Positions 35,808 through 46,844 of a stretch of 64,000 bases of DNA are shown one piece after another. The translations under genes and the position numbers were made by a program. Position 1 is the first letter of the stretch. Each line of letters starts with the position of its first letter. The notes under the pieces were generated by a model. It saw only the letters and a list, made by a program, of their open reading frames with translations. It was not told the origin of the DNA and did not search any database. The DNA lies in NCBI GenBank assembly GCA_028554755.1, contig JAPTOF010000010.1:1410001-1474000 (forward strand). The letters are read 5' to 3'. The stretch is from Cordia subcordata. Lineage: Eukaryota; Streptophyta; Magnoliopsida; Boraginales; Cordiaceae.

Positions 35808-36193
35808 AGTATAGTCAACTAGTCAATCAACAACCCGCAAATACACCAACAAAATAGTGCCCAAAATCAACTGTAAGTCATTATAGAAAAGGAAAAAAGA
35901 AAAGCACTACGATTAGAGATTAAGAATTGAAAAGAAATTTTTACAATCTCCTAAATAAAGAGTGAAATAAAAGAAATTGTATTATTCCTTTTCTTTCTCA
36001 TATATCAAATAAAAGTGAAAAAAAGAAAGAAATTGACCAACAAAAATAAGAAAAACAAAAAAAGACAAACTAATCCACACAAAAATAAGAAAAACAAAAA
36101 AGACAAACTAACCCAAACCCAATAAAAAAAACAAAAAGAAAGCTGGTATTAGGGAATGAAGGAGAAGGAAATGAATTTCAGACCTTCATTTTC

Positions 36194-36246
36194 TGTTTTC
36201 TTTTTCTTTTTTCTTTTTTCTTTTTTCTTTTTTCTTTTTCTCTTTT
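36194..36246. repeat. (CTTTTTT)n tract upstream of the transposase
   Basis: Six to seven units of a T-rich heptamer in the hAT 5' leader region. Confidence 0.85.
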
Positions 36247-36774
36247 TCATCTTTTCTCTCTTTTCAGATAACAACGACCAGTTTCAAAGCAAATTATGAT
36301 TCAAAATCTCCTTTTGCTTTTTGATGTTCTGATGGTCAGGGGCTCATTTAGCCTATCTTTTTCCTTTTTCCAGTGAGACTATATAATTTGATGAACATGC
36401 AAATAATTTCTTTTGTCGGCAGTGTGAACTAATTCATTCTTATTTATGCATGAAATAAATGCATATTTTGTAAAAATAGTTAAATTGATCCATTTTGATT
36501 TTTGATATAAAGTGGAAATTGTAACAAAGCTGGAATAACTAGATCTGGATGTTAAAGTGTCTAGTCTCATCACTTCGTGTAAGTGAAAATGTCAAGTTTA
36601 CAATTTTGTATCATATTTTCTAGTGACTTTATATTCACCTAAGAACCCGTAGAAGCTATACGAATCATGCTCGTTAGTTTGACCCTCCAAAATCCCAGTT
36701 TGCCACTCTTTTCATCTTTTCTGAGCACACACACACACATGTATATATAATTAGAGAATAAAAAAAAAACTAAC

Positions 36775-36930
36775 CTTGTTAGTCGCCGACTCTCCGTCGC
36801 CGGTGGACTATGCGGCTGCTTGATGAAGGTGGGGTAGGGCCAGGGGACTACCGGGCTGCCGGCTGCGTGAGGCTGAGAGTGACTGAGTGAGAGGAGAGCT
36901 TTTGTGGTTTGGTGATGGTGACTTTGTCTT
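36775..36930 (-). other. Probable 5' UTR exon of the hAT transposase
   Basis: A GC-rich island in otherwise AT-rich DNA. On the minus strand it ends in AACAAG|GTTAGTT, a good splice donor, about 970 bp before the transposase ATG. This suggests a non-coding first exon. Inference only. Confidence 0.35.
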
Positions 36931-37034
36931 TTGCCCTAATTGAATAATGGTCTTGACTCTTGCCCGATTTATTAATTGCTTTGCCTTTTCCTTATATTTT
37001 TTTATTTTATTATTATTTTTAACTATTTAAGTTT

Positions 37035-37190
37035 CAACCCGCGAGTACCCGCGGGTCAACTCGACCCGACCCGTCACCTTGGCGGGTTGGGTCGGGTCGA
37101 CCCGTTTACCCAGCGGGTGGTATAATCCCCAACCCTAACCTATTAAATGGGCGGGTTAAGCGGGTAGACCCACAAGTCCTCACCCGTTTT
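37035..37190. repeat. hAT right subterminal ACCCG/GGGTCGGGT repeats
   Basis: Counterpart of 32740-32885, with repeated GACCCGACCC, GGCGGGTTGGGTCGGGTC and TTAAGCGGGTAGACCC. Confidence 0.8.
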
Positions 37191-37200
37191 GCCAGGTCTA

Positions 37201-37208
37201 CATAGGAT
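37201..37208. repeat. hAT target-site duplication, right
   Basis: CATAGGAT, identical to 32718-32725. Confidence 0.95.
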
Positions 37209-37470
37209 TGACATTTTCAACTCTCTTCCAAACTTTCCTAGACTTTGCCCTTCTCCAATCTTCATTTTTCTTTTCGACCACTTGGGGTGCTTGCCTAGGA
37301 GCATTTGGTGGAACATTTGGACACATAGAAAGGAAGTGACCAACAATCTGACAAAATGGACAAATAAGAGGTTTCTAAGCATCTTTAATATCAATTTTTG
37401 CCCAATTCTCGTTCCTCAATTTCACATAGGTCGATCTTCCTTTAAGAGACTTTGAAGTTATTTCAGAATT
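37209..37470 (-). pseudogene. Retroelement zinc-knuckle ORF, upstream half (split by hAT insertion)
   Basis: On the minus strand the frame reads PLICPFCQIVGHFLSMCPN: a C-x2-C-x4-H-x4-C zinc knuckle as in gag-like proteins and plant LINE ORF1. It is followed by VVEKKNEDWRRAKSRKVWK and leads into the hAT target site in frame. One stop (TAG, at about 37378) sits four codons before the knuckle, so the ORF was already decaying. The remaining half is at 32469-32717. Confidence 0.6.
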
Positions 37471-37499
37471 TCAAAAACGACCAAATCTATACTCAATAC

Positions 37500-37760
37500 A
37501 TTGGTTGAGACCATAATTCGCAAGGCAATCAACGAGTTAACTATTAGCTTCTCTATACACGTGCTTGATTTTGAAATGTTTTCTGCAATTGAGAATGCAC
37601 ATTGGGAACATTTTACAACCCAAGAAGATTAGTCACTTAATATAAATGGTGTTAATTTTGGAAATGACGATAACCATTTTCAACCATAGAAGCCATACAA
37701 TTGGCAAAAGCAAATGTTGTGTGGAATACAGATGGAACAAGCAAACTAGAACCTATATAC
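37500..37760 (-). pseudogene. RNase H-like retroelement fragment
   Basis: Minus-strand frame NCRKHFKIKHVYREANS, then one stop, then VDCLANYGLNQCIEYRF. This is the end of a retroelement RNase H domain (K-H-V-Y-R-E-A-N-x-x-x-D-x-L-A). Sequence upstream to about 37760 (AFANCMASMVENGYR) may belong to the same domain. It ends about 100 bp before the zinc-knuckle frame on the same strand. Confidence 0.6.
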
Positions 37761-39061
37761 GTGTTAGAGCAAGAAAGCTTTAGGTGGAACTAAGTTCTCT
37801 TTATCATGCTATATATTTCTTTTTCCTTTGCTTTTCTGCAGATGGTAAAAGGCAAATATATTTAAAATAGGCATGAAAAAACCAAATATTCTTTACGATC
37901 AGCCCTTATAGTGGAAGGAATAAATGGTGGATTGAACAACTTATTATAATTAAAGATCTTAATAAAAAATTGTAGGTTCTCATTATAAATGTTGCTTTGT
38001 CCTTAATTGAATTAGAATTTCTTTGTTAAAGATGAAATAAAATAAAGGGTGAAACAAATTTTTAATGTCACTCGTAATTTGTAGAGATTGAAAAGCCACT
38101 TTTATTTAGGATTTATTGTTCTAGAACTTTTTGTTGAAATGGAACTGACTTTTTTTTCTTTTTTGCAGAAAATTATTTAACATTACGATAAATAAAAAAT
38201 TACAAGCTGGGTCAGGCAAAATGAATAAAAGCTTTAATTAAAAAGAGTTAGCCCAAAATCATTAACTAAACTAATCATACTAATTAGCTTGTAAGTCAAA
38301 ATAAATATGATAATGATTAATGTCCCATCAATATAGTACAATCATATTTAAAGTTAAAGATACTTTTCGAAATTATCAAAGAACCCAAATATATAGTTAC
38401 CCCTCCCATAATTTCAAAGATTGAAGATAGTGTTTTTATAATCGATTTTTGTAATAAGCCTAATGTCGCACCTATTAATATAGAGTTTTAACGAGTGTAA
38501 TGTTGTACCTCTCCCATAAGTTCAAGATTGGATATGGTGTTTTTTGTAATTAATTTTTCAAACGGATACAATATTGCGTTAGTTAAAATTAATTAATTAT
38601 TTTTATGTACATGAAAATTTATTATTTGGCATTCTCAAATCAAATATAATTCAACTCTTAAGAAAAATTGTCAAACGTAAAGAATTTAATTTGAAAATAA
38701 TTAAAAATAAAATTTTTATATTAATAAAAATATTAATTTAATTTAATGATTGTAATGTTATCAAAAATAATAATCTCAATTCTCTTGCTAAAAAAACTGC
38801 CCAGATAACTATATATTAAATTTGCAGGCGGATGAGATCTGACGCCATAGCAACGGTAACAATAATTGAACAAGTCTTCAAACATTCAAAAAAGTATACA
38901 CACACAAACACACACAAAGCGACACGCACAAAAACAATTTCAAAATTTTGAATCTTTCAATTCATTCTCCATTTGTATTTTTGTCCCACTTCCTTCCTAA
39001 CATCAGCTGCACTTTGAACTTCTTCAATACCCAATTTCTAGCTCAAACACACACATACATA
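37761..39061. other. Intergenic, upstream of the coiled-coil gene
   Basis: AT-rich. A duplicated phrase around 38400 and 38510 ('cctcccataa.ttcaa.gattg.a.atagtgttttt') is a small diverged repeat. (CA)-rich at 38899-38925. No gene seen. Confidence 0.45.
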
Positions 39062-39080
39062 TATATAAACCCTAACCCTA
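39062..39080 (+). promoter_or_regulatory. TATA box with overlapping telo-box
   Basis: TATATAAA (39062-39069) runs into AAACCCTAACCCTA (39067-39080), a telo-box-like element found near the starts of many plant housekeeping and translation-related genes. It is 84-102 bp upstream of the ATG. Confidence 0.6.
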
Positions 39081-39163
39081 TAAACCCAGAAGAATTTTAT
39101 TCTAAGAAGAATTAATCAATCACATTTTGAAGCCGATTCTTAGTTAACTCCGCGAATCTACAA

Positions 39164-41344
39164 ATGGCCACCACTGATTCAGCTCCCTCCGCCTCTGCCG
39201 CCGCCGCCGCCATCCCCACCCCTCTTTCCGTGGTACTTGTTCGCATTTTGAATATTTATACATGTGTAATTGTTTAGTTTTCTTTTTTTTTTTTTAATTG
39301 GGTTTTGTGGGTTGATTTGTTTGACGCGTGAAATGGTGTAGTTTTAGATTTCTAGATAGTCATATAGTGGGATTTTCGTACGCTAAACTTTTATTTGTTC
39401 ATCTATTTGTGCAGAAGAAGGAGAATGTGACGCCTGTTAGTTCTAAGATTACGGTATGCTTTATGATTTACATATACATATGTTTGTGTACATATTCATA
39501 TAGATTATGCAAAAGTTTGGGTCTTTGTTTAATTCTTTTTTTTTTTTTTGGTTTTTTTAGGAATTGACTGAATCGAGACAAGAGCTACTCAGCAGAATCC
39601 AAAATCTGAAACAGGTAACTTCATTTAAAAATTGCATGTTTTATATTTGCTCTTTTTTTTTTTTTTGTTTGTATTTTGTTCTGAAGTGGCTCAGTTTTTG
39701 CAAATAAGCGGCCTTTACCCCGTTTCCAGATACCATCTACCGACGAATTGAGCTCGAGGCTTAAGTATATGAAGTTATGAACTTCTAATTTGGATTTTTA
39801 CAATGTTGGTATTTGAATTTGGCTTCTTCTTTTGATTAGGATCTGCAAAGTTGGAGGTCAAAATTGGATAATCAAGTTAAGGTTTATCGCGAAGTAAGTA
39901 TGGGTAGTTCTTGGTGTCCCTTTTCCCCCCTTTTCTCCTATTATATATGTCTAACATTTTCATGTATATGTTGATGTCCATATTGCATTTTCTGAAATAC
40001 AGTTATCCACATGTGAATGATTTGTTTAGCATATGTGTGAGGCATGTAACTGAACATTAACAAACACTCTTTTATTGTCTTGATTTGCTGAATAATTAGC
40101 TTGTAAATGGCTAGTTGTGCGGCTATGAGGATGTCTTGGAAACAGTAGTGTTCTCACTGGAGGAGAAATCTTTTGTACTTGTTGGATATTTGATGTTTCA
40201 CCATCAATTTGATTTAACGAGGTCATATAAATTGTTCTCATGGAAGAGTCCCACATGTCTGTTATATTATCATCAGTCAGGAAAGAAGTCTTCGATCACC
40301 TTTACTGCATGATTGAAGCCCGCCATACTTCATGCTCACAAACTGCCTTTTTCTTTCTAATCCAACCTATGTTTCTAGTTCTTATCTCTCTGAATTTCAT
40401 GCTTAGTTTATTAGAAAGTTGTTGAAATTAAACTACTCGAGGAACCAACGGCTTGTCCTTTGATGTAGTTAGTCTCTCTTTCCCAATTACAATACAAATT
40501 AAAGATGAGAGTTTCTTGTGAGAACCAGAATACACTTATGGTGCCTGATTGGATCTTGAGGATAATAGTTTATCTTATCAACAACCATACAGACAACTAT
40601 GTTGTAACTTATCAAGGATCTTGCAACTACTGGATAATTACTGAATCTCCTTGCTATCTATACTGATCACTAATTCATAAGTGGATTGACTCTGAGAAAG
40701 TTCTTTATTGCTCATTTACAATTGTATGGCATTGTCGTATTCTGAGGTGGTGCGCTTTCAATCAAAATTTTGTTGGTCATCTTATTCTGGCTGGCAGGAA
40801 AACGTTAACATATACCAATAACCGGTGATTTACATGAATTTGTTTCTAATTTCTCAATTGCAGATGTTACAATAAACATGTCCTGCCAATGCCTTATTCT
40901 TTTGGCTTCTATAGAAAATTGCTAATGTCATTCTAATATGTCGCCTATGCTTCTATGTTCTTGCAATTTTGCAGGAGCTTTCAGAGCTTAAGCAATCTCT
41001 CAATGTTGAAGTGGAGCAACTTCGATCAGTAAGTGAACTGCTAACATTATTGTCTGTTAATCAAATACTTTAAACATGTACGTACATCCCCTTATCATTG
41101 AATGAATACAGGAATTTCAAGAATTGAAGACCACTCTTCAGCAGCAGCAGGAGGATGTTACAGCCAGCCTAAAAAACCTGGGGGTGAGCTATCTTTCAAA
41201 ACCTTTCCTCTGTTCGTCCTATGAGCATTTTCCTAATTCTATCTTTTGTAAAATTTGCAGTTGCAAGATACAACTGGAGACATCAAAGAGGCTGAAGCGC
41301 CTACGGTTGAAAGCTATGAGAAAACCATGAGTTCTCAAAATTAG
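39164..41344 (+). CDS. Small coiled-coil protein, 141 aa, seven exons
   Basis: Exons 39164-39232, 39415-39453, 39561-39614, 39840-39893, 40975-41028, 41112-41183 and 41261-41344. Every intron is GT-AG and phase 0, so each exon is a whole number of codons (23, 13, 18, 18, 18, 24, 26+stop, counting the last as 27 residues). The first exon is Ala/Pro-rich (Ala5 run). Residues about 37-115 form a continuous charged coiled coil (ELTESRQELLSRIQNLKQ, DLQSWRSKLDNQVKVYRE, ELSELKQSLNVEVEQLRS, EFQELKTTLQQQQEDVTA). The tail is acidic. Three successive exons are exactly 54 nt (18 residues). No signal peptide, membrane segment or catalytic domain. I do not recognise a named family; it looks like a conserved plant coiled-coil protein that oligomerises or scaffolds. 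Confidence 0.8.
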
Positions 41345-41938
41345 ATTGTGCAATTAAGTCATTTTCTGCCCTTTCTTATGTATTCCTAGATGAGATAAAC
41401 ATCTGTTTATGAATTCATGGGGAGCATGAATTCAGAAGAGGTGCCAAATTATTGTCTTTTGGACATCATGACACTATCATCTGAAACTGATGGTTATAGA
41501 AATTGACAGTCACCGTGCTGTGTCATTTTCACTCAGGTCTTGATTAGCTTTTCTTACTTTGATGCATAAAAATATTAGTTACATCTTCATTACATCCTGT
41601 AGAGCATTTGCTTATAACATTAGCAGTTGCTTTAAACTCTATTATTGGTAGACCAAGTTCAGACTTTCTTTTTGATCAATCTGAAGTTTGGACTTGTACG
41701 AACTAGATAACATAGCTCAGATGCCCCCTCTTATCTTTTGTGTAGTTAATGTGTATGTTACACTGTTTGGTCGGAGAGAATTAGCATATCTTCCATCTCT
41801 CAATTACGAGTATCTTAACCGGTAGGCGACAAATTTGGCTACACAAGGTCACGGTTTATTATTTTGTGAATCTCTTCATAATGTTATAGTAATCAGTCAA
41901 AGAATATATCCATAAATGAAAAGTGTACATAGGCACCC
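41345..41938. other. 3' region of the coiled-coil gene
   Basis: Probable 3' UTR, then intergenic DNA. No further gene seen. Confidence 0.5.
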
Positions 41939-42028
41939 AGGCCCATTTACGAAAGGCAAAACCAAACAATTGAAAACTTACCTAGGCCCATTTACGAAGG
42001 GCAAAACCAAACAATTGAAAACTTAGTC
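41939..42028. repeat. 45-bp tandem duplication
   Basis: 'aggcccatttacgaa' through 'gaaaactta' is repeated head to tail with period 45 (41939 and 41984), one or two differences. Confidence 0.9.
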
Positions 42029-42189
42029 CTGACAAGATAGTTATTACAAAACAAGGACCAGAACAAAACTTAGTTAAGAAATAGTAGGCCATCAAAGCAA
42101 CCCTTGAGGAAGCTTTCCTCCAGAAATGTCCCAACAGTAAAAGTTAGAGACGAACATGACTCATGACTAGACTCAAATCTAGTTCACTG

Positions 42190-42350
42190 CCCTCGGTGAG
42201 GTGTTTTTGATTTACTTGGTGCATAATATAGGGGGACATATTGTGCACTCGAGGTCTGCCAGTTAGTGGTCGGATTCCGCCGGATGTTCCGATGGCCAAG
42301 CTCCGCTAGCTGATTTTTCTTGTCACCAAAAAAAAAAAAAAAAAAAAGAA
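42190..42350 (+). mobile_element. Possible short retroposon end with poly-A
   Basis: A GC-richer segment (42190-42328) ends in A19 at 42329-42347. The layout suggests a SINE or truncated LINE 3' end. No A/B box or RT motif confirmed. Confidence 0.3.
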
Positions 42351-42690
42351 AAACCCTCGAGGAAGCTTTCTGAAGTTAAGCTCAAGCCTAACTTCTCTCT
42401 AGCTAGAAAGGACATTTTTTACCAAACACACCATCATTTGCCATAGTAAAATAGACATTCTCAAGAATCAAAAGGTTTTCTTCATGGATGTCATTGAGCA
42501 CATTCAATTCGTTATATCTAAAGACTTTAGATTTTCTGGTAGGTTGAGGTGGAAAAGTGCTAAAGCGACAACCAGTTTTCCATAACAGCTAGACTAAATC
42601 GATAGGGTACCTCATATTTTTGCTCTTGCCCTCGAGCTATCTCGCAATACCCTCTACAGTTTGACCTACAAGTCCCTTGACCAACTCTAA

Positions 42691-42906
42691 GGGCATGTTT
42701 GGATTGGTTTTTTTTCAAAAAAAAAGTATTTTTTTCCTGAAAAAAAATACATTAAATTTACAATAATTATTTGATTTGGCTTTCAAAAAAGCTGAAACTT
42801 TGAAAAAAAATTCAAATGCAGCTTTTTTTAGAAGTCAGAATTTTCAGTTTCTTAAAAAAAACTGTTAAAAAAAACACTTTTGAAAAAAACTAATTTAAAT
42901 AGGCCC
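42691..42906. mobile_element. 216-bp Tourist-like MITE
   Basis: Flanked by TAA on both sides (42688-42690, 42907-42909). The ends GGGCATGTTTGGATTGG and (reverse complement) GGGCCTATTTAAATTAG are imperfect TIRs. The interior is A/T homopolymer-rich. Relatives are seen at about 60310-60488 (inverted) and 59745-59900. Confidence 0.7.
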
Positions 42907-42909
42907 TAA

Positions 42910-45506
42910 GTCCAATAGAAGCAAGCCCCATGTTTGGCCAATCCAACATCAATATTCGATGATAGAAGTAGTAGAAATGAGTGGATTCATGATAAGTTCG
43001 ACGGGCTTGCACTAATATGTGCAATCTTTCCTTCAAATGTTGCTTAATGAATTTGTCTCCAACAACATGAAACTGATCTATACTATAGTAAATTTAAATG
43101 TTCTTGTAATATTTTATTGATATAAAAGAGATTCAATAATAATGAAATCGCTATGTTGTATTCGAATCTCAAAGCCTCCTAAGTCTCCCTGGTTCTGAAA
43201 ACGATTGCCTCTAGCTGTCCAGCATTACATTTCATGTGTTTTAATTCAAAAAATCACACCAATGGTAGTAGTAGTTTTGAAACTCAAAGTGGTAACAAGT
43301 GCAGCAGCAGCAGCAACAACAACAACATCAATTTCTTCACTTAAATGAGGTATTATTTTAATATCAAAATCTTGAAAAAAGCAATGAATCTTGAAAAGGA
43401 CGACAAAAGTGATGCGCCCCGGAAAGTCTCAACCACCCCCTCCATGTCTGGATCTTGCATTGAGATGGGGGGGGGGGTGGGGGGAGGATAAATGCTGGGT
43501 CTTGTCGTGCCTGGACTCTGCCAATTTCTAGTCCTTGTGAGATCAAATCGGCATCTTAGGCTTTTTGGTTTTGGTTCATTACGTAACATTGAAATAAATT
43601 ACTCGCGAGGTTCGGATGCACAGTTATATCACGAGATTTGTAGTTTTAAATAAATTTGATATGGTTTAATTTAATGTAGATTAAAAGAAAAATGAGGGTA
43701 TACAATTACCCCCAGTGAAATGTGGATAGAAGAGGAAGCTTTGGCTCTTTGTTGAAGGTTTATGGCAGGCCATCAAGAGAGGAATCGAAGGTTTTAATTC
43801 TTTGGGAATATTTCATCATTTGAATGCCTACGTTTTCATATGTTGAGGAATGCAAAAGGATGTTAAGTCGCCTAAGTTTCAAAATAACACACATCTTTCA
43901 TAGATAAGGTTGCCAATTTTAAGCTTATTTTTTCTCTTGGGACCGACATTCTTGAGACCATAGCAATTAAGATGCTTTTAAGTAATATCAAAAGAATCTC
44001 GTCTCCTAGAACGATCCCCTCCTAAATCAGCATAGCTAACCAAAAGAGAAAGAGATAAATTGTACAATGTAGTTCATGGCCCTTGTGTTCAGAAATTGCG
44101 AAAGGTTTTCTATCACTTTCTTATGAAGTTATTATTAAATTATTATCTTATAACAAAATGTAACGTGTAATTTCGAGAAAATATGAGAAATTTTTTTATG
44201 ATAGTTTCTTTATTTCTTTCCCGTACAAAGTGATAGGGACTCAATCATTAATGATTGGAAAAGGTGGCACAATAATGGGGGGGTGGTTTCCTTTTCCAGA
44301 GGAAAAAGGGGAGATGGTGGGTTCTGGATGAATAAAAATGTAATGGAGCTTTGTGTTGAGATTTTTTCTGCTTCAGGCATAAATTAAAAGCACAGCATTA
44401 TTTTCTGTCATATGGGGTACGAAAAGAGAAGCTTTGAACGCAACGTACATCTTATAAATCACAATACTGTAGAATCCATGCTTTGTAATTTAAGGCTTAA
44501 AACCATTGATCATAGATTTGGTGCACCAGAACTAATTCATTGAGCTCTTAATGGTCCAAGATTAGCCAATCTTCCTTTTGTTGAATTTGTATTATTTGTC
44601 AAAATCTCGATGCATATTTTAAGTTAGTCAAGAATTTGATTTCAAAACCCTCCAAGGAGTTCGAACTTATGTGTATGTCGAAGAGTCTTGCTCCTTTTGG
44701 TATTTAAACTATCGTTTTGGAGTTATATTACGTTAGTTAGAAGCAATATAACGAACACGAAGAGACTCTAATTTAATATTCATGCAATTCTTTTATGTAG
44801 TTGAATCAAAATTAAACAACAATGGTTTGTTGGTGCCATACATGTAAAGAAGAAACTCAATAAAAAGAAATGCAATTGTGTAAAGAAAAATAATTGGTTC
44901 AGGGCCTTGCAAAAATATATTGCCTTGTTGGTACCATACAGATTCTTGAGTTTGATAGGTCGATTTTCGCCTTTAAGTCCCTTCAAGTTTTAACATTTCC
45001 TTTTCAGCCAATGCAATTAAGAAGAGAAAATGGATGGTCAAACCATTAACCTCGCGAAGCACGTATTAAATTCTTGGTCAAATATAGATGGTGGCAACCC
45101 TATTTTCTTGTTGACCATCAATTTACAATAACAAGAAGTGGATTTTTGCTTTTGAGTTAGGATTTTCCCTTTTAGATTGAAATATGATGAACCAAAATTG
45201 ATTCATCTAAATAGGTAAATTCACGTTATTAACGAGAGTCAATCTTATTTAAAAATAATAATATTAAATTTTTTCGTAACCTTATAATATCGAACAAATA
45301 AAGTCCAGGCGTTTAAAAGGTACTAGCTAGTATGGGCATGCAAGAGGCAAGGGGTATCTCAAGTCATTTTCACGCAAGAGACTATACTTCATGATAGTGA
45401 ACCCAATTAAGCACTTTGGCTGCTACAGATCTCTCTCTAGTGCTGCTTAAACTCATTTCTAAAATCTCATCGAAGCATTCATTCCTTCATTCAACTTCAA
45501 GCTTCT
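42910..45506. other. Intergenic, no gene seen
   Basis: G11-T-G6 run at 43467-43484 and G8 at 44277-44284. (CAG/CAA)n at 43301-43327. Open frames across the G tract are artefacts. The HIPP promoter should be in the last few hundred bases. Confidence 0.5.
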
Positions 45507-45546
45507 GCCTTCCCCTCCCCCTCCCCCTCCCCCACACCCCCTCCCC
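45507..45546 (+). promoter_or_regulatory. C/T-rich leader tract of the HIPP gene
   Basis: An almost pure pyrimidine run (CCCCTCCCCCTCCCCCTCCC-type) immediately before the start codon. CT-rich leaders are common in plant 5' UTRs. Confidence 0.5.
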
Positions 45547-45547
45547 G

Positions 45548-46844
45548 ATGGCCGCAGCACCTCCAGAAGAACATCCACACCAATTGCAATACCAGGTAGG
45601 TATCATTCAATGCATGCAAGCATGTTATTCCTTTTTTTTGGTCTTTTTGTTGTAATATAATTAGCTTCTGTTAAGTTAAATAGTGCTCTCTGGGTTTTTT
45701 TTTTTTTTTTCAGACATGGGTCTTGAAAGTTTCCATCCACTGCCAAGGCTGCAAGAGGAAAGTAAAGAAAGTTCTACAAAACATTGAAGGTAATTAAGGA
45801 AATTTCTGCCAAGTGTTTCTTTGTCTCCTCCCTCCTTTTTGCAGCAGCAAGCGAGACTCGTGTTGTAGGCTTTACAAATAACTCTGTCGAGAAATATGCA
45901 GATTACTTATATATGTATAACTAGATTCGAGAATAATTTATGTCCTGGTTGTTTTAGATACATAAGCTAAAGTGTTTGGTTTGTAATGTCTAACAGGTGT
46001 TTACACTACAAGCATTGACATGCAGCAGCAGAAAGTTACAGTCACTGGAGACATTAGTGCCAATACCCTAATAAAGAAGCTTGTGAAGACTGGTAAACAC
46101 GCAGAGCTATGGCCAGGGAAGCCTAAAGAGAAAGGGTCTGGAAAATCAGACAAGAATGATAAAGAAAACAACCCGAAAGGCGGTGGTGATCAGACCAGTG
46201 ATGATGATGATGATGAAGAAGAAAAGAATCATGCTGAAAATCCCGATCAAGAAAAGCATAATGATCCTGCTAAAAATGGTGGGCACAGAGTAACATTTGG
46301 TGTAGTAGAGACTATTGGCCAGCATCAGCAAGACGGAAAGGGGCCGGATCCCTCCTTGCCGGCGAATGGGACCAGTGGAGGTGGTGGTGGAGCTGGAGGA
46401 GGAAGACAAGGTCCACCACCACAACAAGGTGGTGGTGGTGGTGGTGGTGGTGGTGCTAAAAAGAAGAAGAAAAAGAAGAAGAAAAGTGGTAGTGCTAGTG
46501 CTAATGCCAATGCTAATGCTAACAACACAGGTTCTACAGGGGGTGTTGGTGCACCACCAACCGCTGGATCTGATGCTCCTAAAGTGGGTCCCACTCAGGT
46601 TGTTCCAGATCAGCACGGGGTCCAACACCCAGCAAGCTATGCTCCTTATCATCACCATCAGCAGCCTTATGTGGTGAGCTACAATACAGCACACCCCAGC
46701 ATTAGCCCTGGTCCAGTGCACTACATGCCTCACTCGTATGTGTATGCCTACAGAGAACCCGAGGTCTACTCCGTGCGGGCTACTCCATTGGACACATTTC
46801 AATTTCTGAGTGATGAGAACCCCAACGGCTGCTACATCATGTGA
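45548..46844 (+). CDS. HIPP: Heavy-metal-associated isoprenylated plant protein (HIPP), 323 aa, three exons
   Basis: Exons 45548-45595, 45714-45789 and 45997-46844 (48+76+848 nt, one frame). Residues 17-80 are an HMA domain: [27 protein letters not shown], with the metal-binding pair Cys26-x-x-Cys29, then VTVTGDISANTLIKKLVKTGKHAELWP. After that come a Lys/Asp/Glu-rich linker, a Gly-rich block with poly-Gly, a run of nine Lys, an (Ala-Asn)n stretch and a His/Pro/Tyr-rich region. The protein ends NPNGCYIM, a CaaX farnesylation box, so it is expected to be prenylated and membrane- or nucleus-associated. HIPPs bind Cd, Cu or Zn and act in metal homeostasis and stress responses. The first intron splits the Gln16/Thr17 boundary just before the HMA domain, as is usual in the family. 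Confidence 0.93.

Larger units (their letters stand above)
32726..37200 (-). mobile_element. Full-length hAT (Ac-like) DNA transposon, 4475 bp
   Basis: Terminal inverted repeats: left TAGACTTGGCAAACGGGT, right (reverse complement) TAGACCTGGCAAAACGGGT. A perfect 8-bp target duplication CATAGGAT flanks it on both sides, the hAT hallmark. Both subterminal regions (32740-32885 and 37035-37190) carry many ACCCG / GGGTCGGGT copies, probably transposase-binding repeats. The interior holds, on the minus strand, a BED-finger/hAT-dimerisation transposase (33568-35807) with two disabling changes, a three-copy tandem repeat, and a GC-rich 5' leader around 36775-36930. The intact ends mean it could still be moved by a transposase supplied in trans. 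Confidence 0.95.

Noticed and set aside
46146..46802. 218-codon minus-strand frame opposite the HIPP gene
   Set aside because: Shadow of the low-complexity HIPP coding sequence; poly-Thr and poly-Leu come from Gly and Lys codon runs.
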